Assembly (NCBI GenBank): GCA_963707435.1
Contig: CAVPPF010000007.1
Span: 1 to 64,000 of the forward strand
DNA: 64,000 bases
Source of the DNA: UBA4744 sp963707435
Lineage (GTDB): Bacteria; Actinomycetota; Acidimicrobiia; Spongiisociales; UBA4744
Direction of reading: 5' to 3'
The notes under the pieces are model-generated. The model ran no database searches. It was not told the origin of the DNA and worked only from the letters and a program-made list of their open reading frames with translations. Positions 50,861-61,118 of the stretch are shown piece after piece (the first letter of the stretch is position 1; the number at the start of each line of letters is the position of its first letter). The position numbers were made by a program, and so were the translations under genes.

Positions 50861-51886
50861 TCAGCTGTGCAACTCAATGATGTCGCCGTCGACCAGGATG
50901 TGGTCGCTGCCCACATGCTGCCCGTCGAACGTGCCGTTTCTCCACACCCGGGCGAACTTCAGCGACTTGGCGATGTCGCGGTGGACCAGCTCGGCGACCT
51001 GGAGCACGGTGCCGCCCCGGCGGATGGTGTACGGGCGGTCCAGGTCGGGAGGTTTGCCGGGCGCCTTGGTATACACGCGGACAATCCCAAGCCGGGCGAA
51101 CAGCCACGGACCGATCTGATCCAGGCCGGTCCCGGTCGTCGCCGACACGGCCAGCGTGGGGTAGTGCAGATCCGTGAGGTCGGCGAAGACCTCGATTTCA
51201 TCTTTCGGGTCTGCGATCCGGTCAACCTTGTTGACGAGGAGCAGGGTCGGCAGACGGACTGTGAACGGATCGCCTTCGTGCTCAACGGCAAGACGAGGAC
51301 TGCTGGTGTCGGCCGGCCATCCGGCCGTGAGCAGGATCTTGCGTTCGGCGAGGAGATCACGCACTGCCACCGCCCGTTCCATGCAGCCCGCCTCGCACAG
51401 GTCGACGACGAGCAGGCAGGCATCGGCCGGCTGCAGCGCATTGCCGATCCACGGGATGGGATGCTCCGTTGACAGTGGAGGAAGGTCGATGAGCTGGAAG
51501 GCGACATCTTCGTGCGGCATCATGCCCGGCTGAGCGAACTGGGTCGTGAACGGGTACTCGCCGGTCTGGGCGTGGGATCCGGTCAAACGGGCATGCAGGG
51601 TCGATTTTCCGGTGTTGGGCGGTCCGACCAGACCGAGTTGGGCAGCTCCCTCAGGGCGGAACGATGTGGGTGGTCCCCGCCGGACTCCTCCCTTCTTGGG
51701 TCCGGCCAGTTCCTCGGTCAGTTCTTTGATGCGCGTTTTGATGTCGGCCTGCAGGTGGTCCGTTCCCTTGTGCTTTGGCAAGGCCCGCAACATGGTGCGC
51801 AACGATTCCAGGCGTTCTTTGGGTTCGCTTGCTCGTTTGAACGCAGCCTCGGCCTTCTTGTATTCGGGCGTGAGGTTGGCCGGCAT
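50861..51886 (-). CDS. DRG/Obg-type GTPase with TGS domain
   Basis: A 341-residue GTP-binding protein. After a helical N-terminus (residues 1-65) comes the G domain with G1 GPPNTGKST near residue 88, switch region YPFTTQFAQPG, a divergent G3 with DLPPL, G4 NKVD near residue 222, and G5 VSATTG. The last 80 residues form a TGS domain (VRVYTKAPGKPPDL...DGDIIELHS). It resembles eukaryote/archaea-type DRG proteins more than ObgE. Such proteins bind ribosomes or RNA. ATG 51886 follows GGAAGAG. Confidence 0.88.
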   Translation of the reverse strand: MPANLTPEYKKAEAAFKRASEPKERLESLRTMLRALPKHKGTDHLQADIKTRIKELTEELAGPKKGGVRRGPPTSFRPEGAAQLGLVGPPNTGKSTLHARLTGSHAQTGEYPFTTQFAQPGMMPHEDVAFQLIDLPPLSTEHPIPWIGNALQPADACLLVVDLCEAGCMERAVAVRDLLAERKILLTAGWPADTSSPRLAVEHEGDPFTVRLPTLLLVNKVDRIADPKDEIEVFADLTDLHYPTLAVSATTGTGLDQIGPWLFARLGIVRVYTKAPGKPPDLDRPYTIRRGGTVLQVAELVHRDIAKSLKFARVWRNGTFDGQHVGSDHILVDGDIIELHS

Positions 51887-51910
51887 CGCTCTTCCATTCT
51901 GGTCGAATCG

Positions 51911-52461
51911 TCACCCGCCCGTGGCGGACGTTGAGACACTTGCCACGGAGGAGGACAGACTCGGGTCACACGACCGCCGATACTCAGACAATCCTTGCCG
52001 GTCGAGTTGCCGCTTGACCCAAACGGGCAGATGCCGCCTCGCGGCCACCGCCGTGATCAATTCCGGTCGGTCGACCGGCAGGACGGCGCCCGCTGTGACC
52101 AGCTCGGCAGACCCTGCGGCTATGAGATTCTTGAGCCAATCGAAGTTGGTTCCATAGGGGAGCGGAATGACGAAGCCGTCGGAAGTGGGGTCGGCTCGAA
52201 CCGGGGTCGCGTAGTGGCTGCCCGACTTGCGACCCACATGATGGAGGGCGGCAGCGTAGAAGCCCTTCCTACCTGCCAGCCGCAACATGAGGGGGTTGAG
52301 GATGTGTTTGAAGAAACCTTGATGCTGCCGATGGTGTGATCCGAACCAAATCGAAAAAGCCACCCGATCAGGATGGTCTGTGCGACCAGGACTGTGATGG
52401 TGCCCGCCACTACCGTCAGAATCCGCTTCACGATGTCCCACCGGGGATACCTTGAAGGCAC
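51911..52461 (-). pseudogene. DUF385 deazaflavin-type protein with TM N-terminus, one frameshift
   Basis: Two frames combine to give one protein. The N-terminal part from ATG 52461 is a transmembrane helix (ILTVVAGTITVLVAQTILIG). The C-terminal part has the DUF385 core: HHVGRKSGSHYATPV, FVIPLPYGTNFDWLKNLIAAG and PVDRPELI. Family members with this core often begin with such a helix. The switch lies at a run of five T (minus strand) near 52356; six would join the parts as GWLFSIWFGS. It may be a homopolymer sequencing error. A GTG at 52363 could start a shorter intact form. F420 use is inferred from the family. Confidence 0.75.
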
Positions 52462-52486
52462 ACGAACACAATCCTCGCTACGTGTT

Positions 52487-52849
52487 CTAGGAGACCGCCG
52501 CGGCTATCGCGGAGGCGTGCGTTTCCGGGTCGGCGATTGCCAGTACCACCCGGGCATAGTCCCAGTCACGGATGCCGATGACCAGCACCCGCTTCTGGCG
52601 AAATACCACCCAGAACTCCCGATGAGGTGGCCGGCCGTAGGAGCCATGCCGGACCAAGCCGGGAACATAGGTTCCGGGGGCCCGCAACCATGTGCCTTCT
52701 CCGGGAGGGATGGCCTTGCGATCCATAGCCTCGGCGTCGGTGATGAGATGGGTGGGGATCTCGATCCGGCGCTTCAAGGACAGAAGACCGGATACGCCGC
52801 CGACGCTGACGGTGACGGTCTGCGGTTCGATGGTGAGTTCGATGCCCAT
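52487..52849 (-). CDS. Small hypothetical protein, beta-rich
   Basis: A 120-residue soluble protein with long beta-strands (IELTIEPQTVTVSVGG, REFWVVFRQKRVLVIGI) and a final helix (HASAIAAAV), suggesting a PH-like or similar small domain. No cysteines or signal peptide. I do not recognise it with confidence. The ATG at 52849 has only a weak CGGAG upstream. It lies 25 bases upstream of the frameshifted DUF385 gene on the same strand, so they may be co-transcribed. Confidence 0.68.
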   Translation of the reverse strand: MGIELTIEPQTVTVSVGGVSGLLSLKRRIEIPTHLITDAEAMDRKAIPPGEGTWLRAPGTYVPGLVRHGSYGRPPHREFWVVFRQKRVLVIGIRDWDYARVVLAIADPETHASAIAAAVS

Positions 52850-52955
52850 GCTCCGAGACTAGGCCATTGAACCATCGGTACTCGACGAACCACCAGCGGG
52901 CGGCGGTCGCTGACCGTCCCAGATAGGCTTACCACCGAATGAGAGGGAGCAATCT

Positions 52956-53399
52956 GTGAAATCTATCGAGACGAGCATCGAGATCGACGCGCCGGCGGTC
53001 AGGGTCTGGGAGGTTTTCTCGGATTTCGAGCGTTATCCCGACTGGAATCCGTTTGTGGCCTCGCTCCAGGGGCGGGTGGAGACCGGACAGCGGATCGAAG
53101 CGCGACTGACGCCACCGGGCGGGAAGAGCATGACCTTCAAGCCCAAAGTCCTGGCCAACGATGCAGAGCGAGAGCTTCGCTGGGTCGGGCATCTCCTGAT
53201 ACCCGGACTATTCGACGGAGAACACCAGTTCCTACTTGAACCCATCGAGGGTGCGGGAACACGATTCACGCAACGCGAAAGCTTTCGGGGAATCCTTGTC
53301 CCATTGATTCTGAAGATGGTCGGAGACTCGACAAGGAGCGGATTCGAGGCGATGAACGCTGCGTTGAAGCTGAGAGTCGAAGCTGCCGGCTCACGCTGA
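52956..53399 (+). CDS. SRPBCC-fold protein (polyketide cyclase/START-like)
   Basis: A 147-residue helix-grip domain with the typical opening SIEIDAPAVRVWEVFSDFERY PDWNP (broken here for length) and the closing long helix GFEAMNAALKLRVEAA. The fold makes a hydrophobic pocket for lipids, sterols or polyketides. The GTG start follows GGGAG. The stop shares one base with the next ATG, so it is coupled to the methyltransferase gene. Ligand unknown. Confidence 0.87.
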   Translation: MKSIETSIEIDAPAVRVWEVFSDFERYPDWNPFVASLQGRVETGQRIEARLTPPGGKSMTFKPKVLANDAERELRWVGHLLIPGLFDGEHQFLLEPIEGAGTRFTQRESFRGILVPLILKMVGDSTRSGFEAMNAALKLRVEAAGSR

Positions 53400-53974
53400 T
53401 GGCCGCCGGACATCAGCCGGAACCCTGCCCGTGGTGGCTGGGGTACGTGCTGGTCAATCCGTTCCGCAAGCTGTTCCAGAACCCCTCCGACCTGGTCGCC
53501 CCCTTCGTCGACGAGGGCATGCTGGTACTCGAGCCCGGATGCGGGATGGGTTTCTTCACCCTGGAACTGGCGAGGAGCGTTGGCCCATCCGGCCGGGTGG
53601 TGGCGGTAGACGTGCAACCGAAGATGCTGGCAGGCTTGCGGAGACGGGCCGGGCGAGCCGGACTGCTCGATCGTCTCGACATCCGGCAGGTTGCCGACGA
53701 TCGGCTCGGCATTGCCGACCTGGACGGGCAGGTTGGCTTTGTCCTGGCGTTCTACGTCGTCCACGAATTGGCCAATCCGGGTGGCTTCTTCGACGAAGTC
53801 CGGACAGCATTGAGCCCATCGGGACGGCTCCTGATCGTCGAGCCGCGTGCCCACGGTGGCGGCGATCCGGGTTTTCAGGACTCGCTCGATGTGGCCGGGC
53901 AATCCGGGCTCGTTGTTCTCGACCGGCCGGCCTACCAGCGAAACCAGGCGGCCCTGCTGGGCAGAAGGGCCTGA
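53399..53974 (+). CDS. Class I SAM-dependent methyltransferase
   Basis: A 191-residue methyltransferase. The SAM-binding motif I is VLEPGCGMGFFTLELA near residue 42, with an acidic end of strand 2 in VVAVDVQPKML near residue 64, and motif post-I in VADDRLGIADL. The N-terminus (PWWLGYVLVNPFRKLFQNP) may contact the substrate. It is translationally coupled to the SRPBCC gene, which may supply or bind the same small molecule. The methylated compound is unknown. It is convergent with the SDR gene. Confidence 0.87.
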   Translation: MAAGHQPEPCPWWLGYVLVNPFRKLFQNPSDLVAPFVDEGMLVLEPGCGMGFFTLELARSVGPSGRVVAVDVQPKMLAGLRRRAGRAGLLDRLDIRQVADDRLGIADLDGQVGFVLAFYVVHELANPGGFFDEVRTALSPSGRLLIVEPRAHGGGDPGFQDSLDVAGQSGLVVLDRPAYQRNQAALLGRRA

Positions 53975-53987
53975 CCGTCGGAGAGGA

Positions 53988-54839
53988 TCACAGGTAGTCC
54001 GCTACCCACTCTGCGCTGCGAGCCCAGAGGTCTTCCACGAGCCGTTCATCGTTGGCCAGCGGGCTCGGCGGTTTTGGCCGTTCTTTGGCGTAGTACATGC
54101 CCGTCTGGCTGCTGAGTGCGGGATCGGTAGCCAGCCGGATCTGGGTCCTGGCTCCCTCCTCGGGGGTGAGCAGCGTCCTGGTCACGAGACCCCGGATCGG
54201 TTGGGGTACCCGGCGATAGATATCGGTTGCGACACCGCCCGGGTGGGCCGCAGAGGAGGTGGGTCCCGTCCCGTCGAGTCTCCGGGCGAGCTCCACGTTG
54301 AACAGCACATTGGCGAGTTTGGACACCCGGTACTCGGAGATACCGGGGAAACGGCCCGGCGAGCGGACCCTGGCCCAGTCGATTGCCTTGGCGCCAAAAT
54401 GCATGTCGCTGGACACGTGCACGATCCTGGCCGGAGATGATGCTCGCATCCGCTCCAGCAGCAACCGGGTGAACAGGTAGTGACCGAGGTAGTTGACTGC
54501 GAAGGTCGGCTGGAAGCCATCTTCCGTCAGTCCGGTCTGTCCGGTCGCGCCGGCGTTGTTGACCAGGATATGGAGCGGGAAACCGAGAGCCAGGAATTTC
54601 GCCGCAGCCTCCTTGACGGAGCGAAGCGAGGCGAGATCGAGTGACAGGTACTCGGCCCTACCGGGTCCGTCCCCCCGGTTGATGGCGTCGACGACCGGGG
54701 TAGTTCTTTCGGCCGAGCGGGAAGCCAGGAAGACGTGAGAACCCCGCCGTGCCAGTTCCACCGCCGTGGCGCGGCCGAGACCGGTGTTGGATCCGGTGAC
54801 GATGCTCACCGTGCCGTCGACATTCCAGGGGGCGGTCAT
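53988..54839 (-). CDS. Short-chain dehydrogenase, retinol-dehydrogenase-like
   Basis: A 283-residue NAD(P)-dependent oxidoreductase with TGSNTGLGRAT near residue 14, NNAGATG near 90, and the catalytic YRVSKLAN with Ser in VSSDMHF. The overall layout, with a long C-terminal part after the active site, fits the retinol dehydrogenase/WW-domain oxidoreductase-like SDRs. The start at ATG 54839 follows AAGGA. It is divergent from the CoA-binding gene. Substrate not known. Confidence 0.87.
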   Translation of the reverse strand: MTAPWNVDGTVSIVTGSNTGLGRATAVELARRGSHVFLASRSAERTTPVVDAINRGDGPGRAEYLSLDLASLRSVKEAAAKFLALGFPLHILVNNAGATGQTGLTEDGFQPTFAVNYLGHYLFTRLLLERMRASSPARIVHVSSDMHFGAKAIDWARVRSPGRFPGISEYRVSKLANVLFNVELARRLDGTGPTSSAAHPGGVATDIYRRVPQPIRGLVTRTLLTPEEGARTQIRLATDPALSSQTGMYYAKERPKPPSPLANDERLVEDLWARSAEWVADYL

Positions 54840-54973
54840 GATCCTTCTCTGCTGGGGACGGCAGCCTACCGCTCGGCGGTGGTTCCGCCGGCAGACACCG
54901 GGAATTGACCTTCGGCCCTGTCCGGCGCACGCTGTCGGGGCGATACTGAGACGATCCAACGGAAGGCGTGCAC

Positions 54974-55450
54974 GTGGTCACCATCAAGGAAGCAGCCGAC
55001 AGTTTCCTCAGTAGCAAGCGGGTTGCGGTCACCGGGGTATCGCGTAATCCGGAGGGACACGGCAGCAATATCGTGTATCGGCGACTCAAAGACCGCGGCT
55101 ACGAAGTGTTTGCCGTCAACCCCAACGCCGATCAGGTCGAGGGAGATCCCTGCTACCACGACCTGGCAGCGATCCCGGGAGGCGTCGAGGCGGTGGTGAT
55201 CGGAACCCGTCCCGAGACGGCCGAGGCAACCATGCACGAGTGTGATGCGCTCGGGATCAAGAACGTGTGGATGCACCGTTCGTTCGGACAGGGCAGTGTT
55301 TCGCCCGCTGCGGCCGAGTTCGGTCGCAGCAAAGGGATCACCGTCATCGACGGAGGCTGCCCGCTCATGTTTGACCCGACCGCCGACTTCGGTCACAAGT
55401 GCATGCGGTACGTGTTCAGCTGGACGGGGAGCGTCCCCAAGAAGGTGTGA
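54974..55450 (+). CDS. CoA-binding domain protein
   Basis: A 158-residue Rossmann protein of the CoA_binding_2 family (COG1832). It has KRVAVTGVSRNPEGHGSNI near residue 15, VFAVNPNADQVEG near residue 45, and VVIGTRPETA near 75, with a conserved CPLMFDPTADFGH near the C-terminus. Members bind CoA, and some act with acyl-CoA synthetases or protein acylation. The GTG at 54974 is chosen because GGAAGG is seven bases upstream; the GTG at 54968 is too close to it. Role not known. Confidence 0.87.
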   Translation: MVTIKEAADSFLSSKRVAVTGVSRNPEGHGSNIVYRRLKDRGYEVFAVNPNADQVEGDPCYHDLAAIPGGVEAVVIGTRPETAEATMHECDALGIKNVWMHRSFGQGSVSPAAAEFGRSKGITVIDGGCPLMFDPTADFGHKCMRYVFSWTGSVPKKV

Positions 55451-55525
55451 GCCCCGGGGTGCGGAAGCCGGACCTGCGGGAGAGGGATCGGTAAGCCACC
55501 GCTCCCGGTAGATTCGCCGGGAGAG

Positions 55526-56782
55526 ATGCAGAATGTGCTCCCGAGGGTTGTCATCATCGGCGGAGGCTTTGGCGGGCTCTATGCCGCCAAAGCGCTGCGT
55601 TCCGTCCCGGTTTCCGTCACCCTGATCGACCGCCGCAATCACCACGTCTTCCAACCGCTGCTCTACCAGGTGGCTACGGCCGGGCTGAGCGCCATCGATA
55701 TCGGGGAGCCGATCCGCCGGATTCTCCGCAAGCAGCGGAACACCGAAGTCCAGCTGGCTGAAGTAGTTTCGGTTGATCTCGAAGAGCGGAACGTGTTGCT
55801 GGCCGGCGGCAACCGGATTGCCTACGACTTCCTGATCGTGGCGACCGGAGCTACCGATTCCTATTTCGGTCACGATGCATGGGCAGCCCATGCTCCCGGG
55901 CTGAAAAGCATCGAGGATGCTCTCGAGATCCGCCGCCGGGTGTTGTCTGCCTTCGAGCAAGCAGAGATCGTTCGGGATGCGGCGGAGCGACGCGCGTTGC
56001 TCACCTTTGCGGTGATCGGCGGCGGGCCCACCGGCGCGGAACTGGCCGGCGCCCTGGCCGAGCTCTCCCGGCACACGCTCAAGGAGGAGTTCCGCAACTT
56101 CGACGCCGGCGACGCCCGGGTGGTGCTGATCGAAGCGGGGGAGCGGATCCTGTCCGGATATCCCCCACGTTTGTCGGCCCGGGCACATCGCCAGCTCGAA
56201 CGACTGGGAGTAGAGATTCGCACGGGAGTGCCGGTAACGGGCATCGACGCCGACGGGGTCGATCTGGGCACGGAACGTCTTCCGTGCCGCACCGTTCTTT
56301 GGGCAGCCGGCGTTGCCGCCTCCAGCCTGGGCGTGTCGCTGGGTACGGATCTGGACCGGGCGGGTCGGGTGGTGGTTGAGCAGGACCTGACGGTCCCGGG
56401 CCATCGGGAGGTGTTCGTAGTCGGTGATCTGGCCCGGGTCGTCCAGGACGGCAAGCTGCTGCCCGGGATCGCCCCGGCGGCCATTCAGATGGGTAAGCAC
56501 GCAGCCGATTCGATCGTCCGAACGGTTCGGGGTGAGCCGGTCCGGGCGTTCCGGTATGTAGACCGGGGCATGATGGCCACCCTGGGCCGGAGCTCGGCGA
56601 TTGCGGTCGTCAGAGGTATCCGGTTGTGGGGGTTGCCGGCCTGGCTGGCCTGGCTGCTCATCCACATTCTGTTTCTGATCGGCTTTCGGAATCGGGCTGT
56701 GGTCCTGTTCGAGTGGGCCCGTTCGTACCTCACCTACAGCCGCAGTGCTCGCCTGATCCTCTATCCGGACGAATCTGACTGA
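55526..56782 (+). CDS. ndh: Type II NADH dehydrogenase
   Basis: A 418-residue FAD protein that passes electrons from NADH to quinone without pumping protons. The FAD motif VVIIGGGFGGLYAAKAL is at residues 8-24, the NADH motif AVIGGGPTGAELAGALAEL near residue 155, and FVVGDLA near 293 holds the second FAD contact. HHVFQPLLYQVATAGL near residue 39 is the usual quinone-site region. A hydrophobic C-terminal segment (LPAWLAWLLIHILFLIG) fits membrane attachment. Its end overlaps the convergent MFS gene by 22 bases. Confidence 0.91.
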   Translation: MQNVLPRVVIIGGGFGGLYAAKALRSVPVSVTLIDRRNHHVFQPLLYQVATAGLSAIDIGEPIRRILRKQRNTEVQLAEVVSVDLEERNVLLAGGNRIAYDFLIVATGATDSYFGHDAWAAHAPGLKSIEDALEIRRRVLSAFEQAEIVRDAAERRALLTFAVIGGGPTGAELAGALAELSRHTLKEEFRNFDAGDARVVLIEAGERILSGYPPRLSARAHRQLERLGVEIRTGVPVTGIDADGVDLGTERLPCRTVLWAAGVAASSLGVSLGTDLDRAGRVVVEQDLTVPGHREVFVVGDLARVVQDGKLLPGIAPAAIQMGKHAADSIVRTVRGEPVRAFRYVDRGMMATLGRSSAIAVVRGIRLWGLPAWLAWLLIHILFLIGFRNRAVVLFEWARSYLTYSRSARLILYPDESD

Positions 56783-58278
56783 GCTGCGGCCGTTACCGGT
56801 GTCACGTTCTTCATGAAGAGGGCCACGCCGATGCCGACGGCGATGACGACCGCGGCAGCCAGGAAGGTCTCCGCCAGAGCGGCGGTCGTCAGTTCTTGTT
56901 GGGCGGTGCGCAAGGCATCCTGATAGGTCGGATCGCCAAGGGGTGGCAGCACGATCGATGTTCGCAGCACGCCGTAGCGGTAGATGCCCCAGGCGGTGAG
57001 CCCCGACAAACCCACACTCAGGCCCATGAGCCGCAGCACCATGACGAGGCTGGCCGCCACTCCGCGCTCATCGGCGGGTGCCGAATCAACCACTGCGGCG
57101 GTGACCGGCGCAAACACCAGCCCGAAACCGGTGCCGAGTACGGCCAGCTGCCAGGCCATCTGCCAGTAGCTGGTGTCGGGAGTCCAGCCGGTGCCGAGGA
57201 GAACGAATCCGGCGAGCACCGCGATCAACCCGAAGAGAATCGGGGAGCGATACGACCATCGCTCGGTCATCCTCCCGCCCGCATACGACGCAACAGCCAT
57301 GGCTGCGGTCAGCGCACTGAGCACCCACCCGGCGATCACGGCCGCCCGCTCGATGCCCGATTCGACCACGTTGACAAACAAGGGCACATCGACCATCACT
57401 ATGACAAGCGTGGCTCCCACCAGGAAGTTGACGATGACCGCTGTGGTGAGGTTACGGCCTGTGAAAAGACGCAGCGGCACCAGGGGGTCATCGGTTCTGG
57501 CCTGATGGGCGACGAAGGCCGCCAGAGCGACGGCGGCAACCCCCAGCAGCCACCACATCGGGCCGCGGGCCGAGCCGGTCAGCTCCTCCAGTCCGGTCAC
57601 GCTCTGGATCTGAGCCGACTCGAGCAGTGCGACATTCAAAGCGACCAGGGCGACCGACAGCGTGCCCGCCCCAACCCAATCGATGCGTGATCGCGTCGGT
57701 TTCCCGACGTGTTCCAGCACGTACCAGGCGGCGACAATGCCGACGATCGCCAGAGGGATATTGAGGTAGAACTGCCAGCGCCACGATAGGAACCGCACCA
57801 GCATCGCTCCGTAGAGCGGACCCCACACCCAACCCAGCGTGTCGATCGCCCCCAGCGTGCCGAGGGCGCGGGCTCGTCGGTTCTCGGCGAAAACGTCGGC
57901 CACGATCGCCAATCCGATCGGGACCAGTGCCCCTCCTCCCATGGCGGTGAGAACCCGGCCCACCAGGAAGATCTCGTAGTTCGGCGCCAGCGGCACCACG
58001 ATGGATCCGGCCAGGAACAGGACCAGCGAAGCGATGTAGGTCCGTCGCCGCCCCCACACGTCGCTGAGCTTCCCCATGAACGGCATGACGGCGACGTACG
58101 CAATCAGGTAGGCGTTGACGATCCAGGCCATCTGGTTGAGCCCGTCGGGCAAAACGATCCCCAGATCCCCGATGATGGGGCGGAGCATGGTCGCCACGAC
58201 GGTCAAATCGTCCGCGGCGATGAACACTCCGAACCCGACCACCGCCAGCACGAGTTTTGGGGAAGCCTTCCGGCTCAT
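56761..58278 (-). CDS. MFS transporter of the 14-helix (DHA2/P55-like) type
   Basis: A 505-residue transporter with about 14 hydrophobic helices. Motif A-like GKLSDVWGRRRTY lies near residue 70, and the helix-1 pattern with DDLTVV resembles the D-x-T/V pattern of the DHA2 family. The ATG overlaps the stop of the upstream lipoprotein gene as ATGA. This lipoprotein plus 14-helix pump arrangement is the same as the mycobacterial lprG-Rv1410c (P55) operon, which moves triacylglycerides and lipoglycans. Its substrate here is inferred only from that likeness. Confidence 0.88.
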   Translation of the reverse strand: MSRKASPKLVLAVVGFGVFIAADDLTVVATMLRPIIGDLGIVLPDGLNQMAWIVNAYLIAYVAVMPFMGKLSDVWGRRRTYIASLVLFLAGSIVVPLAPNYEIFLVGRVLTAMGGGALVPIGLAIVADVFAENRRARALGTLGAIDTLGWVWGPLYGAMLVRFLSWRWQFYLNIPLAIVGIVAAWYVLEHVGKPTRSRIDWVGAGTLSVALVALNVALLESAQIQSVTGLEELTGSARGPMWWLLGVAAVALAAFVAHQARTDDPLVPLRLFTGRNLTTAVIVNFLVGATLVIVMVDVPLFVNVVESGIERAAVIAGWVLSALTAAMAVASYAGGRMTERWSYRSPILFGLIAVLAGFVLLGTGWTPDTSYWQMAWQLAVLGTGFGLVFAPVTAAVVDSAPADERGVAASLVMVLRLMGLSVGLSGLTAWGIYRYGVLRTSIVLPPLGDPTYQDALRTAQQELTTAALAETFLAAAVVIAVGIGVALFMKNVTPVTAAAQSDSSG

Positions 58279-58988
58279 CCTTCGAGATCCGGCGGTGTGA
58301 TGGTGATGTCGGCCCCGAAGTCGTAGAAGGTCAAGTCCCACTCGGTCGGCAGGGCTCCGATGGTCGTCGGAAACGTAGCCCGCCGCAGTTCGCCCGAAAC
58401 GGGTTCAATCCACGCATCGATCAACACGTCCTCACCCCGCACCATGCCGGCGGTGATCACCTCGACGCGGGGTCCGGCGGCGGTAAAGCGGACGTGACGG
58501 AACGTCTCCTCTCCAACCAGCTCATCGCCCAGGTCTTCGACCGTGGGAATGCCCTCTCGCAGCATTGCCCGAAAACCCACCTCGGGATCGAACAGGGTGG
58601 CCGGGTCGAACGTATAGCCCGGAGGGGTGGGTTCCCACTGCCCGGTGATCGGGTTCGTCAGCCAGGTGTCGCCTTCGATGACGACGGCACCAACTTCAGT
58701 CGACAACCCGAGGGCGCTCACCGTCACCAGGGCTTCTGCAGCCCCCGGCGCTGCGTAGCGTCCGGTGGCGCTCACGAACTCGAGGAAGCCCTGCGTGTCG
58801 ATGTAGACGGGTTCTCCGCCACGCACGATGCTGAACTGCACGGTATCCACCGAGCCCATCGTGGCGGCCGACTTCTCCAGGAGCTCAGCGGCAGTCGGAG
58901 GCGCCGTGGTCGTGCTGGCGTCGGTCGAGCTGCAGGCGGCTACGACCACGGACGTCGCGACCAACAAAGCCGTCATTCGCAACCGCAT
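58275..58988 (-). CDS. LppX/LprG-type lipoprotein
   Basis: A 237-residue lipoprotein. The signal peptide ends in the lipobox VVAAC, so the Cys near residue 19 should be lipidated. A Ser/Thr-rich linker leads to an LppX_LprAFG-type domain (ELLEKSAATMGSVDTVQFSI, then alternating strands), which in mycobacteria forms a hydrophobic pocket for acylated lipids. The ATG at 58988 follows AAGGAG by nine bases. The overlapping downstream MFS gene completes an LprG-P55-like pair. Confidence 0.85.
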   Translation of the reverse strand: MRLRMTALLVATSVVVAACSSTDASTTTAPPTAAELLEKSAATMGSVDTVQFSIVRGGEPVYIDTQGFLEFVSATGRYAAPGAAEALVTVSALGLSTEVGAVVIEGDTWLTNPITGQWEPTPPGYTFDPATLFDPEVGFRAMLREGIPTVEDLGDELVGEETFRHVRFTAAGPRVEVITAGMVRGEDVLIDAWIEPVSGELRRATFPTTIGALPTEWDLTFYDFGADITITPPDLEG

Positions 58989-59060
58989 TGCGCCACACTC
59001 CTTCCCGCCGGCATCACACGATACCCCCACTCCGCCGATGAGCCTGAGGTCCGGCCCGGT

Positions 59061-61016
<1,956 letters not shown>

Positions 61017-61118
61017 CGGTAGCTCCCTCGTCTGCGTGTCCCGGCATGCTACGAGAACGAGGAGTTCGGTGTCGGGAGAGGCTTGCTCCGGCTAGCGTCA
61101 CGACCCGGGAGGAAACCC

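Noticed and set aside
54866..56665. A 599-codon minus-strand frame opposite the CoA-binding and ndh genes.
   Set aside because: It is antisense to conserved enzymes and shows no domain or signal.
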